From the NCBI RefSeq assembly GCF_000007825.1, contig NC_004722.1, forward strand, positions 155,001-219,000: a stretch of 64,000 bases of DNA, read 5' to 3'. The notes beneath the pieces are model-generated. The model was not told the origin of the DNA, searched no databases, and saw nothing but the letters and a program-made list of their open reading frames with translations. The stretch's first letter is position 1, and the number at the start of each line of letters is the position of its first letter. This document shows, piece by piece, positions 27,690 to 35,690 of this stretch. This stretch comes from Bacillus cereus ATCC 14579 (GTDB lineage: Bacteria; Bacillota; Bacilli; Bacillales; Bacillaceae_G). The position numbers and the translations under genes are program-made.

Positions 27690-27896
27690 CTTCTTGCCAT
27701 CTCCATCTTCATCCTCGGATACTAATATCTTCTGTTCTTCGTGAAATTCGGAAATAGTTTGCCCGGTAATATTATCGAAAGGGGTATAAAAAGAAGTGAT
27801 ACTTTTCTTTTTGATGAAGAGTTTGTAGAAGCCGATGATGACAAGTATAACGATTGTTAAGGGTAATCCTATAGTAGCTAGAAGTAAGGGGTCCAT
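27681..27896 (-). CDS. Small membrane protein, possibly DUF3951
   Basis: A 71-aa protein with one N-terminal membrane helix (about residues 3-26), a KKK stop-transfer, the motif FYTPFDNITGQT near 36-47 and an acidic-basic C-terminus ending in KKKK. The PFDxITGQ motif recalls DUF3951 from memory. The ATG follows AAAGGAGTTATA. Function unknown. Confidence 0.75.
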   Translation of the reverse strand: MDPLLLATIGLPLTIVILVIIGFYKLFIKKKSITSFYTPFDNITGQTISEFHEEQKILVSEDEDGDGKKKK

Positions 27897-28064
27897 CTTA
27901 TAACTCCTTTCATATCTTTTTTTATTATAAGCGAAATACGATATAGATAAATAAAAGTATTAAAAACTGATTTTTCTAAATATATCCAATTTGATTGACT
28001 TTTCATTTTTTCAGAATTATAATTCGAAATATACAATTTGAACCAAATAATAATATAGCAATTT

Positions 28065-28168
28065 ACTTATCCAGAGAGGTAGAGGGACTGGCCCTATGAC
28101 ACCTCAGCAGCGGGTTCTGTAATAGGAACACCGTGCTAATTCCAGCAAGCAAGTCTTGAAAGATAAGT
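28065..28168 (+). ncRNA. SAM-I riboswitch (S-box) controlling the opp-type operon
   Basis: P1 ACTTATC/GATAAGT, then AGAGAGGTAGAGGGACTGGCC, GACACCTCAGCAGCGGG (with a variant CAGCAGC in place of CGGCAAC) and CCGTGCTAATTCCAGC. The arrangement of P2-P4 is as in other S-boxes. It precedes a terminator and five importer genes. Confidence 0.93.
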
Positions 28169-28186
28169 GATGGGCCTTTGTTTATT

Positions 28187-28223
28187 AAGCCTTGATCTTA
28201 TTTTTTAAGATCAAGGCTTTTTG
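28187..28223 (+). terminator. Expression-platform terminator of the opp S-box
   Basis: AAGCCTTGATCTTA-TTTTT-TAAGATCAAGGCTT followed by TTTG, 83 nt before the permease start. Confidence 0.92.
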
Positions 28224-28305
28224 TATTCTAAAAAGAGAAAAGGGAGTAATGGAAAAAGTACGTTTATAAAACTAAGTAAATATATGTGTTTAGGGGGTTA
28301 TTAGG

Positions 28306-29223
28306 GTGTATGTAATTAAAAAATTATCAGTTATGGTGTTCACGCTATGGGTTATTACGACGGTGACATTTCTAATTATGCATATTATTCCGGGGGATCC
28401 ATTTTCATCAGATGCAAAAATCTTTCCTGAAGAAGTGATCCAAAACATGAGAGCGAAGTATCACCTTGATGAACCGTTATGGAATCAATATGTTGCTTAT
28501 TTAGACGGCGTAGTTCATTTTGATTTTGGTGAATCTGTTCAATCAACCGGGCAAGGTGTATCAGAAATTATAACAACTGGTTTTGGTCCATCAGCAATTA
28601 TTGGTTTACAAGCACTTATTATTTCATTGCTAGTCGGAATTGCTGCAGGTACATTTGCTGCTCTCTATCATGGGAAGGTAATTGATTACGGTGTAAGTTT
28701 ACTTGCCATCCTCGGTATTTCTATTCCGAGCTTTATTTTAGCACCACTATTTATACAAGTATTCGCTATTCAATTCGAGCTCTTACCAGTAGCTTCTTGG
28801 GGTACATTTGAACATACGGTATTGCCATCCTTTGCATTAGCGTTAGGACCAATCGCAGTGATTACAAGATTTGTTCGCTCTAATATGATCGAAGTACTGC
28901 AGAGTGAGTATATTAAGTTAGCGAGAGCGAAAGGTATACCGATTAAGAAGATTATTATAAGACATGCTCTTCGAAATGCAATTGTTCCGGTACTTACATT
29001 TGTTGGACCATTAATGGCGGGACTTTTAACAGGTACTTTCGTTATTGAAAAGATTTTTTCAATTCCTGGTCTCGGAAAATATTTTGTAGATAGTATTTTT
29101 AATCGAGATTATCCAGTGATTATGGGAACAACCATTTTTTATAGTGCACTTTTAATTGTATGTATTTTTATTACAGATATTATTCATCGTATTGTTGATC
29201 CACGTATTCGTTCTATTACGTAA
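28306..29223 (+). CDS. Peptide/nickel-type ABC permease (OppB/DppB-like)
   Basis: A 305-aa membrane permease with six helices. It begins with the family-typical MYVIKKLSVMVFTLWVITTVTFLIMHIIPGDPF and has the EAA docking loop EYIKLARAKGIPIKKIIIRHALRNA. The start is GTG behind AGGGGGTTA. It is the first gene of an S-box operon, so it probably imports methionine, a methionine-containing peptide or another sulphur compound (inference from the riboswitch). Confidence 0.92.
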   Translation: MYVIKKLSVMVFTLWVITTVTFLIMHIIPGDPFSSDAKIFPEEVIQNMRAKYHLDEPLWNQYVAYLDGVVHFDFGESVQSTGQGVSEIITTGFGPSAIIGLQALIISLLVGIAAGTFAALYHGKVIDYGVSLLAILGISIPSFILAPLFIQVFAIQFELLPVASWGTFEHTVLPSFALALGPIAVITRFVRSNMIEVLQSEYIKLARAKGIPIKKIIIRHALRNAIVPVLTFVGPLMAGLLTGTFVIEKIFSIPGLGKYFVDSIFNRDYPVIMGTTIFYSALLIVCIFITDIIHRIVDPRIRSIT

Positions 29224-29239
29224 GGAGGGGGATGTTTAG

Positions 29240-30244
29240 ATGGGAGCTTATGAAATTAATGACCAGTTATTAACAAATGAAGAGAAGAAAGAATTAACGA
29301 TAAATAAAGATCAGCAAAAGATTAGCCGAAAGAAAGAAGTGTTTCGTAAGTTTGTATCGAATCCAATCGCAGTTTTAGGATCAGTGACGTTATTACTCAT
29401 TATTGTTTTCTCACTTGTTGGTGAAAGTTTAACGCCATTTACTGCGAGTGAACAAGTAAAAGAGGCAACAAACTTACCACCTAGTAGTGAGCATTGGTTC
29501 GGAACAGATGATTTGGGAAGAGATATATGGGCACGTACTTGGGCTGGCGGGAAAATTTCATTAACAGTTGGATTAGTGGCAGCTGCTCTTGATATAGGAC
29601 TTGGTGTGCTAATCGGAGGATTTAGTGGATATGTGAGAGGGCGCAATCGCCTTGGGACATTAATTGATGAGTGGATTATACGAGGAATCGAAGTGTTATA
29701 CGGTATCCCGTATTTATTAATTGTTATTTTACTATTAATTGTTATGAAACCAGGTCTTTTTACCATTATCATCGCCCTTGCATTAACAGGATGGATTGGT
29801 ATGGCACGTCTCGTTAGGGCGCAAGTCTTATCTTTAAAACAAAGAGAGTTTGTTATTGCAGCGGAGCGATTAGGTACATCCCATATGAAAATTATATACG
29901 GGCATTTAATTCCGAACTTAACGGGCATTATTATCGTAAATTTATCATTTACAATTCCCGCAGCTATTTTCTCAGAATCATTTTTAAGCTTTATCGGACT
30001 AGGAGTGCAATCACCGGCAGCAAGCTGGGGGACGATGACGAATGATGCACTTGGGACATTATTGAGTGGAGAATGGTGGCAGCTATTCTTCCCAGCAATC
30101 ATGATTGCGCTCATTATGTTCGCATTTAATGCGATTGGTGATGGTTTACAAGATGCAATTGATCCAAAAATCGTAAAACGGAATCGAAAGGAGAAAAAAC
30201 ATGGGACAGCTCTTATCTTTAGAAAACGTAACGTTAGCCGTTGA
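29240..30244 (+). CDS. Peptide/nickel-type ABC permease (OppC/DppC-like)
   Basis: A 334-aa permease with OppC-type N-terminus (KFVSNPIAVLGSVTLLLIIVFSLVG), HWFGTDDLGRDIWAR and the EAA loop EFVIAAERLGTSHMKIIYGHLIPN. Family members usually end soon after GDGLQDAIDPK; here about 20 basic residues are added, encoded in the 44 nt that overlap the next gene. Start ATG after AAGGAGGGGG. Confidence 0.92.
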   Translation: MGAYEINDQLLTNEEKKELTINKDQQKISRKKEVFRKFVSNPIAVLGSVTLLLIIVFSLVGESLTPFTASEQVKEATNLPPSSEHWFGTDDLGRDIWARTWAGGKISLTVGLVAAALDIGLGVLIGGFSGYVRGRNRLGTLIDEWIIRGIEVLYGIPYLLIVILLLIVMKPGLFTIIIALALTGWIGMARLVRAQVLSLKQREFVIAAERLGTSHMKIIYGHLIPNLTGIIIVNLSFTIPAAIFSESFLSFIGLGVQSPAASWGTMTNDALGTLLSGEWWQLFFPAIMIALIMFAFNAIGDGLQDAIDPKIVKRNRKEKKHGTALIFRKRNVSR

Positions 30245-31211
30245 AAAAGAGAATAGTAACCAAGCAATTGTGAAGCATGTTTCCTTTTCTATTAGCGAAG
30301 GTGAAATAGTTGCACTTGTAGGAGAAAGTGGTTCAGGGAAAAGTGTTACAGCACAATCTATTATCGGCTTAAATCAAGAATCAATTCATATTGATGATGG
30401 AAATATATCTTTTGAATCAAAGGAATTAACGAATCTACAAGAATCAGAATGGAATCAAATTCGAGGGAAAGATATTTCGTTTATCTTTCAAGACCCACTT
30501 TCATCTTTAAATCCGACGATGAAGGTGGGAAGGCAAATTACAGAGGTGATTTTGCAACACGAAAAGAAATCGAAAAAAGAAGCAAAAGAAATTGCGATTA
30601 ACTTATTAAATGATTTAGGGATACATGAAGCAGAGAAACGCTTTGAACAGTACCCACATCAATTAAGTGGAGGCATGAGGCAACGTATTTGTTTAGCAAT
30701 CGCATTTGCCTGCCACCCCAAACTCGTTATTGCGGATGAACCTACGACAGCATTAGATGTAACAATTCAAAAGCAAATTATGGAGTTATTAAAGGAAAGA
30801 AAGGAAAAGAAAAATACGAGTATTTTACTAATTACGCACGATTTAGCACTTGTACGTGAAGTAGCGGATCGAGTAGTTGTGATGTATGGAGGACGTGTTG
30901 TTGAAAAAGGAACGATAGAGGAAGTGATAGGTTCCCCTAAACATCCATACACAAAAAGCTTATTACAAGCAATTCCGAATATGGATGATTCTGAAAAAGT
31001 ATTACGTGCAATAGAAGGGACGACACCTTCCATTGAGACGTTAAATAGCTTTGGTTGTCCTTTTGTAAATCGTTGTCCAGTAGCGATAAAAGAATGTATT
31101 CATCGTTTCCCAGAGAGAACAACATATTCCAAGGAGCATAGTTCACATTGCTGGCAACATGTTCTGGAGCATAATAAAGCGAAATCAAAAGAGAAGGTGA
31201 ATGCCTCATGA
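30201..31211 (+). CDS. Peptide ABC transporter ATPase (OppD/DppD-like)
   Basis: A 336-aa ATPase with Walker A GESGSGKSV, signature LSGGMRQR, Walker B LVIADEPT and the C-terminal oligopeptide-binding-cassette region with a Cys pattern (CPFVNRCPVAIKEC) typical of OppD/DppD, where it can hold an iron-sulphur cluster. ATG follows AAAGGAG within the oppC end (44-nt overlap). It ends in a 4-nt overlap with the next gene. Confidence 0.93.
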   Translation: MGQLLSLENVTLAVEKENSNQAIVKHVSFSISEGEIVALVGESGSGKSVTAQSIIGLNQESIHIDDGNISFESKELTNLQESEWNQIRGKDISFIFQDPLSSLNPTMKVGRQITEVILQHEKKSKKEAKEIAINLLNDLGIHEAEKRFEQYPHQLSGGMRQRICLAIAFACHPKLVIADEPTTALDVTIQKQIMELLKERKEKKNTSILLITHDLALVREVADRVVVMYGGRVVEKGTIEEVIGSPKHPYTKSLLQAIPNMDDSEKVLRAIEGTTPSIETLNSFGCPFVNRCPVAIKECIHRFPERTTYSKEHSSHCWQHVLEHNKAKSKEKVNAS

Positions 31212-31981
31212 CGACAGATTTAATTACTGTAAAGCAAGTAACAAAAACATATGGAAGTAAAAATAAAGAAATCGCAGCGTTAAAAGACATATCACTTTCT
31301 ATCCCGAAAGGAACAACGCTTGGCATTATTGGAGAAAGTGGTTCAGGAAAAACAACACTTGGTAAGCTCATAGCTGGGATTGAGAGCCCAACGTCTGGTG
31401 AAATTGATTATAACGGTCAAGTTGTTCACAAGTTGAAGGCAACTCATAAACGTGATTTCTTACAGAAAGTACAGTTTATTTTTCAAGATTCCACAGCAGC
31501 ATTAAATCCGCGCTGGAAAGTACGCGATAGCGTAACGGAAGGCTATATTTCATTTGGTTTAGGTGATAAAGGATTGAAAGATAAAGTAGCAGGTGATGCG
31601 CTAGAGCGTGTTGGGTTAGATAGACGATATATTGAGCGCTATCCGCACGAATTTAGCGGAGGACAACGTCAACGAATTGCTATTGCAAGAGCGTTATTGT
31701 GTGAGCCGGAAGTATTAATTCTTGATGAACCAATTTCGGCATTAGATGTTTCGCTTCAAATCCAAATTGTGCACTTGCTGCAAAAAATTCAAAAGGAACA
31801 AGGTTATACATATTTATTTATCGCGCACGATTTACCGATGGTTCACTATTTATGTGAAAAAGTAGCTGTCTTATACAAAGGAGAACTTGTTGAATTTGGA
31901 AATACGGACGAAGTATTCCGTAATCCACAACATTCTTATACAAAAACACTATTGGCATCAACATCAAAAATTTCAGGTTAA
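31208..31981 (+). CDS. Peptide ABC transporter ATPase (OppF/DppF-like, short)
   Basis: A 257-aa ATPase with Walker A GESGSGKTT, signature FSGGQRQR and Walker B VLILDEPI. It stops soon after the ATPase core (NPQHSYTKTLLAST), so it lacks the C-terminal extension of the usual about 320-aa OppF; NikE-like proteins have this shorter form. It overlaps the previous gene by ATGA. Confidence 0.92.
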   Translation: MTTDLITVKQVTKTYGSKNKEIAALKDISLSIPKGTTLGIIGESGSGKTTLGKLIAGIESPTSGEIDYNGQVVHKLKATHKRDFLQKVQFIFQDSTAALNPRWKVRDSVTEGYISFGLGDKGLKDKVAGDALERVGLDRRYIERYPHEFSGGQRQRIAIARALLCEPEVLILDEPISALDVSLQIQIVHLLQKIQKEQGYTYLFIAHDLPMVHYLCEKVAVLYKGELVEFGNTDEVFRNPQHSYTKTLLASTSKISG

Positions 31982-31994
31982 AGGAGAATGTAGG

Positions 31995-33605
31995 ATGAAG
32001 AAGTTTTTACTGTTTGTCATTATGACTGTTTTAGCAATTACTTCTGTCGCTTGCGGTAAGAAAGAGACGCAAAAGGCGAGTGCTGGTAAGGGAGAAGGAG
32101 ATCGATTAGTAACGAATATTGGTAGCGATCCATATACACTTGATTCCGCTATTGCGACAGATAGTACTTCAGGTTATGTAATTGGACATTTATTCTCAAG
32201 CTTATATACGCAAGATAGTGATGGAAAATATCAAAATGAATTAGCAGAGAAAGAAGAAGTAAATGCTAATGGAACTGAGTATACAATTCATTTAAAGAAA
32301 GATATTAAATGGTCAGATGGTTCTCCTATTACAGCAAATGATTTTGAATTTGCATGGAAGCGATTATTAAATCCGAAAACGGGTTCTATGAATGCGACAG
32401 AAATGTATTTTATTAAAGGGGCAGAGGCATACAATACTGGAAAAGGTGAAGAAGGACAAGTTGGTATTCAAGTTGTTGATCCTCAAACATTAAAGGTAAC
32501 ACTTGAGCACCCAGTGTCTTCCATTAAACAAAAATTAGCAAGCTCATTATTCATTCCATTATCAAAAAAATCAATTGATGATAATAATAAATTAAAAACA
32601 GATCCAAAAGAGTTAATTACGAACGGACCATTCACATTAAAAGAATGGAAGCATAATCAGGCTATTACGGTACAAAAAAATAAAGAATACTATGATAAAA
32701 AGGTAACATTAAAAGAAATTGAGTTTCGTATTATTCCAGATTCTAAAACAGCGTACCAATTATACAAATCAAAAGAATTAGATTTACTAAGTAGTTTACC
32801 GCAAGAAATGATTGAGAAAGAAAAAGGAAATAAAGAATATAAACGTGTTGCAGGATTTTCATCTTATATTTATTCGTTTAACGTAGAAAAAGAGCCGTTC
32901 ACAAATGCGAAAGTACGTAAAGCATTCTCATTAGCAGTTGATCGTAAGTTTATTGTTGAAAAACTGTATAAAAACAATGCACAAGAAGCAAATGCATTCG
33001 TTCCAGAAGGAGCAAAAACACAAAGTGGGCGTGATTTCCGTAAAGAAAAAGGTGGTTACGTTAAATTTGATCCAGCAGAAGCGAAAAAATTATTAGAAGA
33101 AGGTATGAAAGAACAAGGCTGGTCTACATTACCTGAAGTAACATTAAAATTCACTACAGATACACAACATAAAAAAGTAGCAGAAGCAATGCAAGAAATG
33201 TTTAAGAAAAATCTTGGCGTAGATATTAAATTAGAAAATAAAGAGTGGAAGAGTTACATCGACACATATAAGCAAAGTGATTTCCAATTAGCTTATATGG
33301 GATGGGGCGGTTCTCTATTAGACCCAATTACTAAATTAGATTTATATGCAGGTGATGGTCCAAACAATTATGCAAAATGGCATAATAAAGAATTTGATGC
33401 TTTAGTGAAGAAAGCAGAAGTAGAACAAAATGAAGATAAGCGTTTTGATTTATTGCATAAAGCGGAAGATATTATGTTTACAGATTCACCATTAATTCCA
33501 ATTATATTCCCGTCGGATTCCTATTTACAAAAACAAACGGTATCTGGACTTCAATATTATGTTGGATCTAAACCAGATTTAAGATATGCAAAAATAAAGA
33601 AGTAG
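31995..33605 (+). CDS. Peptide-binding lipoprotein (OppA/DppA-like)
   Basis: A 536-aa family-5 solute-binding lipoprotein. The signal ends in the lipobox SVAC, and the mature protein has the family patterns WSDGSPITANDFEFAWKR and NVEKEPFTNAKVRKAFSLAVDR. The ATG at 31995 follows AAGGAGAATG; an upstream frame extension lies inside the ATPase gene and is not used. It is the last gene of the S-box operon and supplies ligand specificity. Confidence 0.94.
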   Translation: MKKFLLFVIMTVLAITSVACGKKETQKASAGKGEGDRLVTNIGSDPYTLDSAIATDSTSGYVIGHLFSSLYTQDSDGKYQNELAEKEEVNANGTEYTIHLKKDIKWSDGSPITANDFEFAWKRLLNPKTGSMNATEMYFIKGAEAYNTGKGEEGQVGIQVVDPQTLKVTLEHPVSSIKQKLASSLFIPLSKKSIDDNNKLKTDPKELITNGPFTLKEWKHNQAITVQKNKEYYDKKVTLKEIEFRIIPDSKTAYQLYKSKELDLLSSLPQEMIEKEKGNKEYKRVAGFSSYIYSFNVEKEPFTNAKVRKAFSLAVDRKFIVEKLYKNNAQEANAFVPEGAKTQSGRDFRKEKGGYVKFDPAEAKKLLEEGMKEQGWSTLPEVTLKFTTDTQHKKVAEAMQEMFKKNLGVDIKLENKEWKSYIDTYKQSDFQLAYMGWGGSLLDPITKLDLYAGDGPNNYAKWHNKEFDALVKKAEVEQNEDKRFDLLHKAEDIMFTDSPLIPIIFPSDSYLQKQTVSGLQYYVGSKPDLRYAKIKK

Positions 33606-33623
33606 GCAACCGCCTACTTCTTT
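33596..33623. terminator. Terminator between the opp operon and the YusW-like gene
   Basis: AAAGAAGTAGGC-AACC-GCCTACTTCTTT with short T and A runs. Confidence 0.85.
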
Positions 33624-34089
33624 ATTTTATTTCTCTTTTATATTCTTTTTTCGTTCCATCAGAGAAGACAACTTCTAAATCGAATTTTTGATAGTCTTTA
33701 TCAAGTTTGAACACGTTCACTACTTGATCGATTACTTCTTGGTCAGGAGTATCTTTATCAAATTTTAATTCTTGTAGAAGTGGGCTTAATTTTGTGATAG
33801 CCTCGTCTCCTGTTAATTTTACATCTGCTTTATGATCTTCAATTTTTGCTTCCATTTTCTTGTCAGCTGCTACATTTTTATAGTCTGCTTCGTAGTCTTT
33901 CTTTGTATCTTGGTAGTCTGCCTTTAAATCGAATTCATTGAAGTTTAGTTTTAAATCTGCAGGAGCCTCATTTTTTGCTTCTTCAGTCGTCTTTTTATTA
34001 GAAGTTGTGTCTTCTTTGGCAGGAGCTTTACATCCTGTTAATGCAGGTACTAGCATAAGAGCTAATAAAACTGATAGTAGAATTCTCAT
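33622..34089 (-). CDS. YusW-like lipoprotein
   Basis: A 155-aa lipoprotein: signal MRILLSVLLALMLVPALTGC, a linker rich in Lys/Thr, then a YusW-like domain (NFNEFDLKADYQDTKKDYEAD, then EAKIEDHKAD and a C-terminal FSDGTKKEYKREI). I chose the ATG at 34089, with AGGAGGAATT upstream, over an ATG 12 codons earlier. The role is unknown; B. subtilis YusW is an uncharacterised surface lipoprotein. Confidence 0.85.
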   Translation of the reverse strand: MRILLSVLLALMLVPALTGCKAPAKEDTTSNKKTTEEAKNEAPADLKLNFNEFDLKADYQDTKKDYEADYKNVAADKKMEAKIEDHKADVKLTGDEAITKLSPLLQELKFDKDTPDQEVIDQVVNVFKLDKDYQKFDLEVVFSDGTKKEYKREIK

Positions 34090-34262
34090 TATAAATTCCT
34101 CCTTATGTAAATTCGTTCTATACAAGTTTTTCCCAAAAACATGTAATTATGTATGTGTTGAAAATAAATTATTATCCTGCAGTCACAAGGACTAATCCGC
34201 AATTTAAATCAAAAACGATTTGTATGTATATGGTAAATTGAAGTTGTGAGGGAGGGGCTAAA

Positions 34263-35162
34263 ATGCATGAAGAATATAAAGAGATAATAAAAAAATCAAT
34301 TGAATATATAGAGAATCACTTACATGAGGAGCTTACAACAGAAAGAGTGGCATCCCACAGTGCAGTATCGATGTACCATTTTCATCGCATCTTTCAAAGA
34401 TATGTTGGGATGAGTGTAACAGATTATATTCGAAAGAGAAGGTTAACTCATGCTGCGCAAGTTTTAGTGTCAACGGAGAGAGCTGTTATTGATATTGCAG
34501 TGCAATACGGTTTTTCCTCACAAGAGGCATTTACGAGAGCTTTTAAAAGAATGTTTCAATTGCCACCAAAGAAATATCGAAAGTACTTTCAGTCATTTTA
34601 TATAGAAAGAGAGGGTGTTTCAATGCAAAAAGGTATACCGAAAGGATGGATCTTAAGTGGAAGTCATCCTGCTGAATATGAGATGGGTTTAGATTATGAA
34701 GTTGTCCATCAAGGAAAAGTATCTGCATACATAAAAGCAAAAGAGAATGTTACGCATGGAGGATTTTCAACATTAATGCAAATGTTCCGAGCGGATAAAT
34801 ATGTAGGGAAGAGATTACGTTTTACAGCATTTATTAAGAGTGAAAATGTAAGAGATTGGGCAGGATTGTGGATGCGAGTAGATGGAAAAGATACAGAACC
34901 GCTCGCTATGGATAATATGCAAAATCGCCCCATTAAAAATACGAATAACTGGCAATCGTACTCGGTTGTATTAGATATAAAAGAAGAAGCACTTGGTATT
35001 GCATTTGGTGTTTTATTATCAGGAGAAGGTTGTGTGTGGCTAGATAGTATTCGATTTGATGAAGTAGATGAAAAAATCCCTTCAACAGATTTGGCAGAGA
35101 ACTTTTATGAAACACTTTTAGAAGATCCGGTGAATCTACAGTTTGAAGAAGTAGAAAAATAA
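34263..35162 (+). CDS. AraC family regulator with C-terminal carbohydrate-binding-like domain
   Basis: A 299-aa regulator. Two helix-turn-helix motifs occupy about residues 8-105 (VASHSAVSMYHFHRIFQRYVG and DIAVQYGFSSQEAFTRAFKR). Most family members of this layout carry a GyrI-like effector domain, but here the C-terminus looks like a jelly-roll, with WAGLWMRVDGKD, NNWQSYSVVLDI and VWLDSIRFDEV, as in carbohydrate-binding modules. The ATG follows GAGGGAGGGG. Two short membrane-protein frames follow and may be in the same transcript. Confidence 0.85.
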   Translation: MHEEYKEIIKKSIEYIENHLHEELTTERVASHSAVSMYHFHRIFQRYVGMSVTDYIRKRRLTHAAQVLVSTERAVIDIAVQYGFSSQEAFTRAFKRMFQLPPKKYRKYFQSFYIEREGVSMQKGIPKGWILSGSHPAEYEMGLDYEVVHQGKVSAYIKAKENVTHGGFSTLMQMFRADKYVGKRLRFTAFIKSENVRDWAGLWMRVDGKDTEPLAMDNMQNRPIKNTNNWQSYSVVLDIKEEALGIAFGVLLSGEGCVWLDSIRFDEVDEKIPSTDLAENFYETLLEDPVNLQFEEVEK

Positions 35163-35179
35163 AAACAAGGAGAAAAGAT

Positions 35180-35371
35180 ATGCTCAAATATGTAAAACTA
35201 ATAAGTATTAGTTTAGTAATATCGTCTTGTATTATGGGAATTAATTATTTAGTTAGCTATCTTTGGTCAGGGCATATACCTTCTTTGACGTGGAGAACAT
35301 ATTTGATGTTTGTGTTTATATTTATGATGAGTTTTGGTTCAATGCAAAAAGAAGGAAAAGAGGATTATTGA
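35180..35371 (+). CDS. Small membrane protein, 63 aa
   Basis: Two hydrophobic helices (about 7-28 and 42-54) in a 63-aa frame starting ATG after AAGGAGAAAAG, 17 nt after the AraC gene. Its TGA stop overlaps a possible TTG start of the next frame. I do not recognise it; together with the next frame it could be a broken longer gene. Confidence 0.6.
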   Translation: MLKYVKLISISLVISSCIMGINYLVSYLWSGHIPSLTWRTYLMFVFIFMMSFGSMQKEGKEDY

Positions 35372-35646
35372 CAATAGTCTTTTTCGCCTTTCTTTCATTA
35401 ACACAAATGGTTGTAACTGTGCCACATGAAATGCTTTCTAAAACATATCAAACAATTAGTGAATTATTTCCTGCAACATATGCAGCGAATGGCTATTATA
35501 CAATAATATTTGGAGGAGTTAGTTTAGAGAGAAATATTATTTCATTATTAGTTATTGTATTGGTTACACAATCAGTAGCAGTGATGACTTTAGCTATAAA
35601 AGGAATGGTAAAGGGAAGAAGAAGCTCTGTAGTTAAAGAAGTATAA
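35368..35646 (+). CDS. Small membrane protein resembling the C-terminus of a YhgE/ABC-2 type permease
   Basis: A 92-aa frame beginning at a TTG that overlaps the previous stop (TTGA), with GAGG 4-5 nt upstream. It has two to three helices and the phrase LFPATYAANGYYTIIFGG followed by NIISLLVIVLVTQSVAVMTL, which resembles the last part of YhgE/Pip or ABC-2 permeases. The N-terminal part expected for such a protein is absent, so this is likely a remnant or a specialised mini-protein. Confidence 0.5.
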   Translation: MTIVFFAFLSLTQMVVTVPHEMLSKTYQTISELFPATYAANGYYTIIFGGVSLERNIISLLVIVLVTQSVAVMTLAIKGMVKGRRSSVVKEV

Positions 35647-35649
35647 AAT

Positions 35650-35682
35650 AAAAAGGTATCCTCGGTGGGATACCTTTTTATT
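35650..35682. terminator. Bidirectional terminator
   Basis: AAAAAGGTATCC-TCGGTG-GGATACCTTTTT between converging genes. Confidence 0.9.
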
Positions 35683-35690
35683 AGCACTTA

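Noticed and set aside
35263..35367. Longer form of the 92-aa protein starting at 35263
   Set aside because: That start has no ribosome binding site and the extension overlaps the 63-aa gene; its residues do not look like a membrane protein start.
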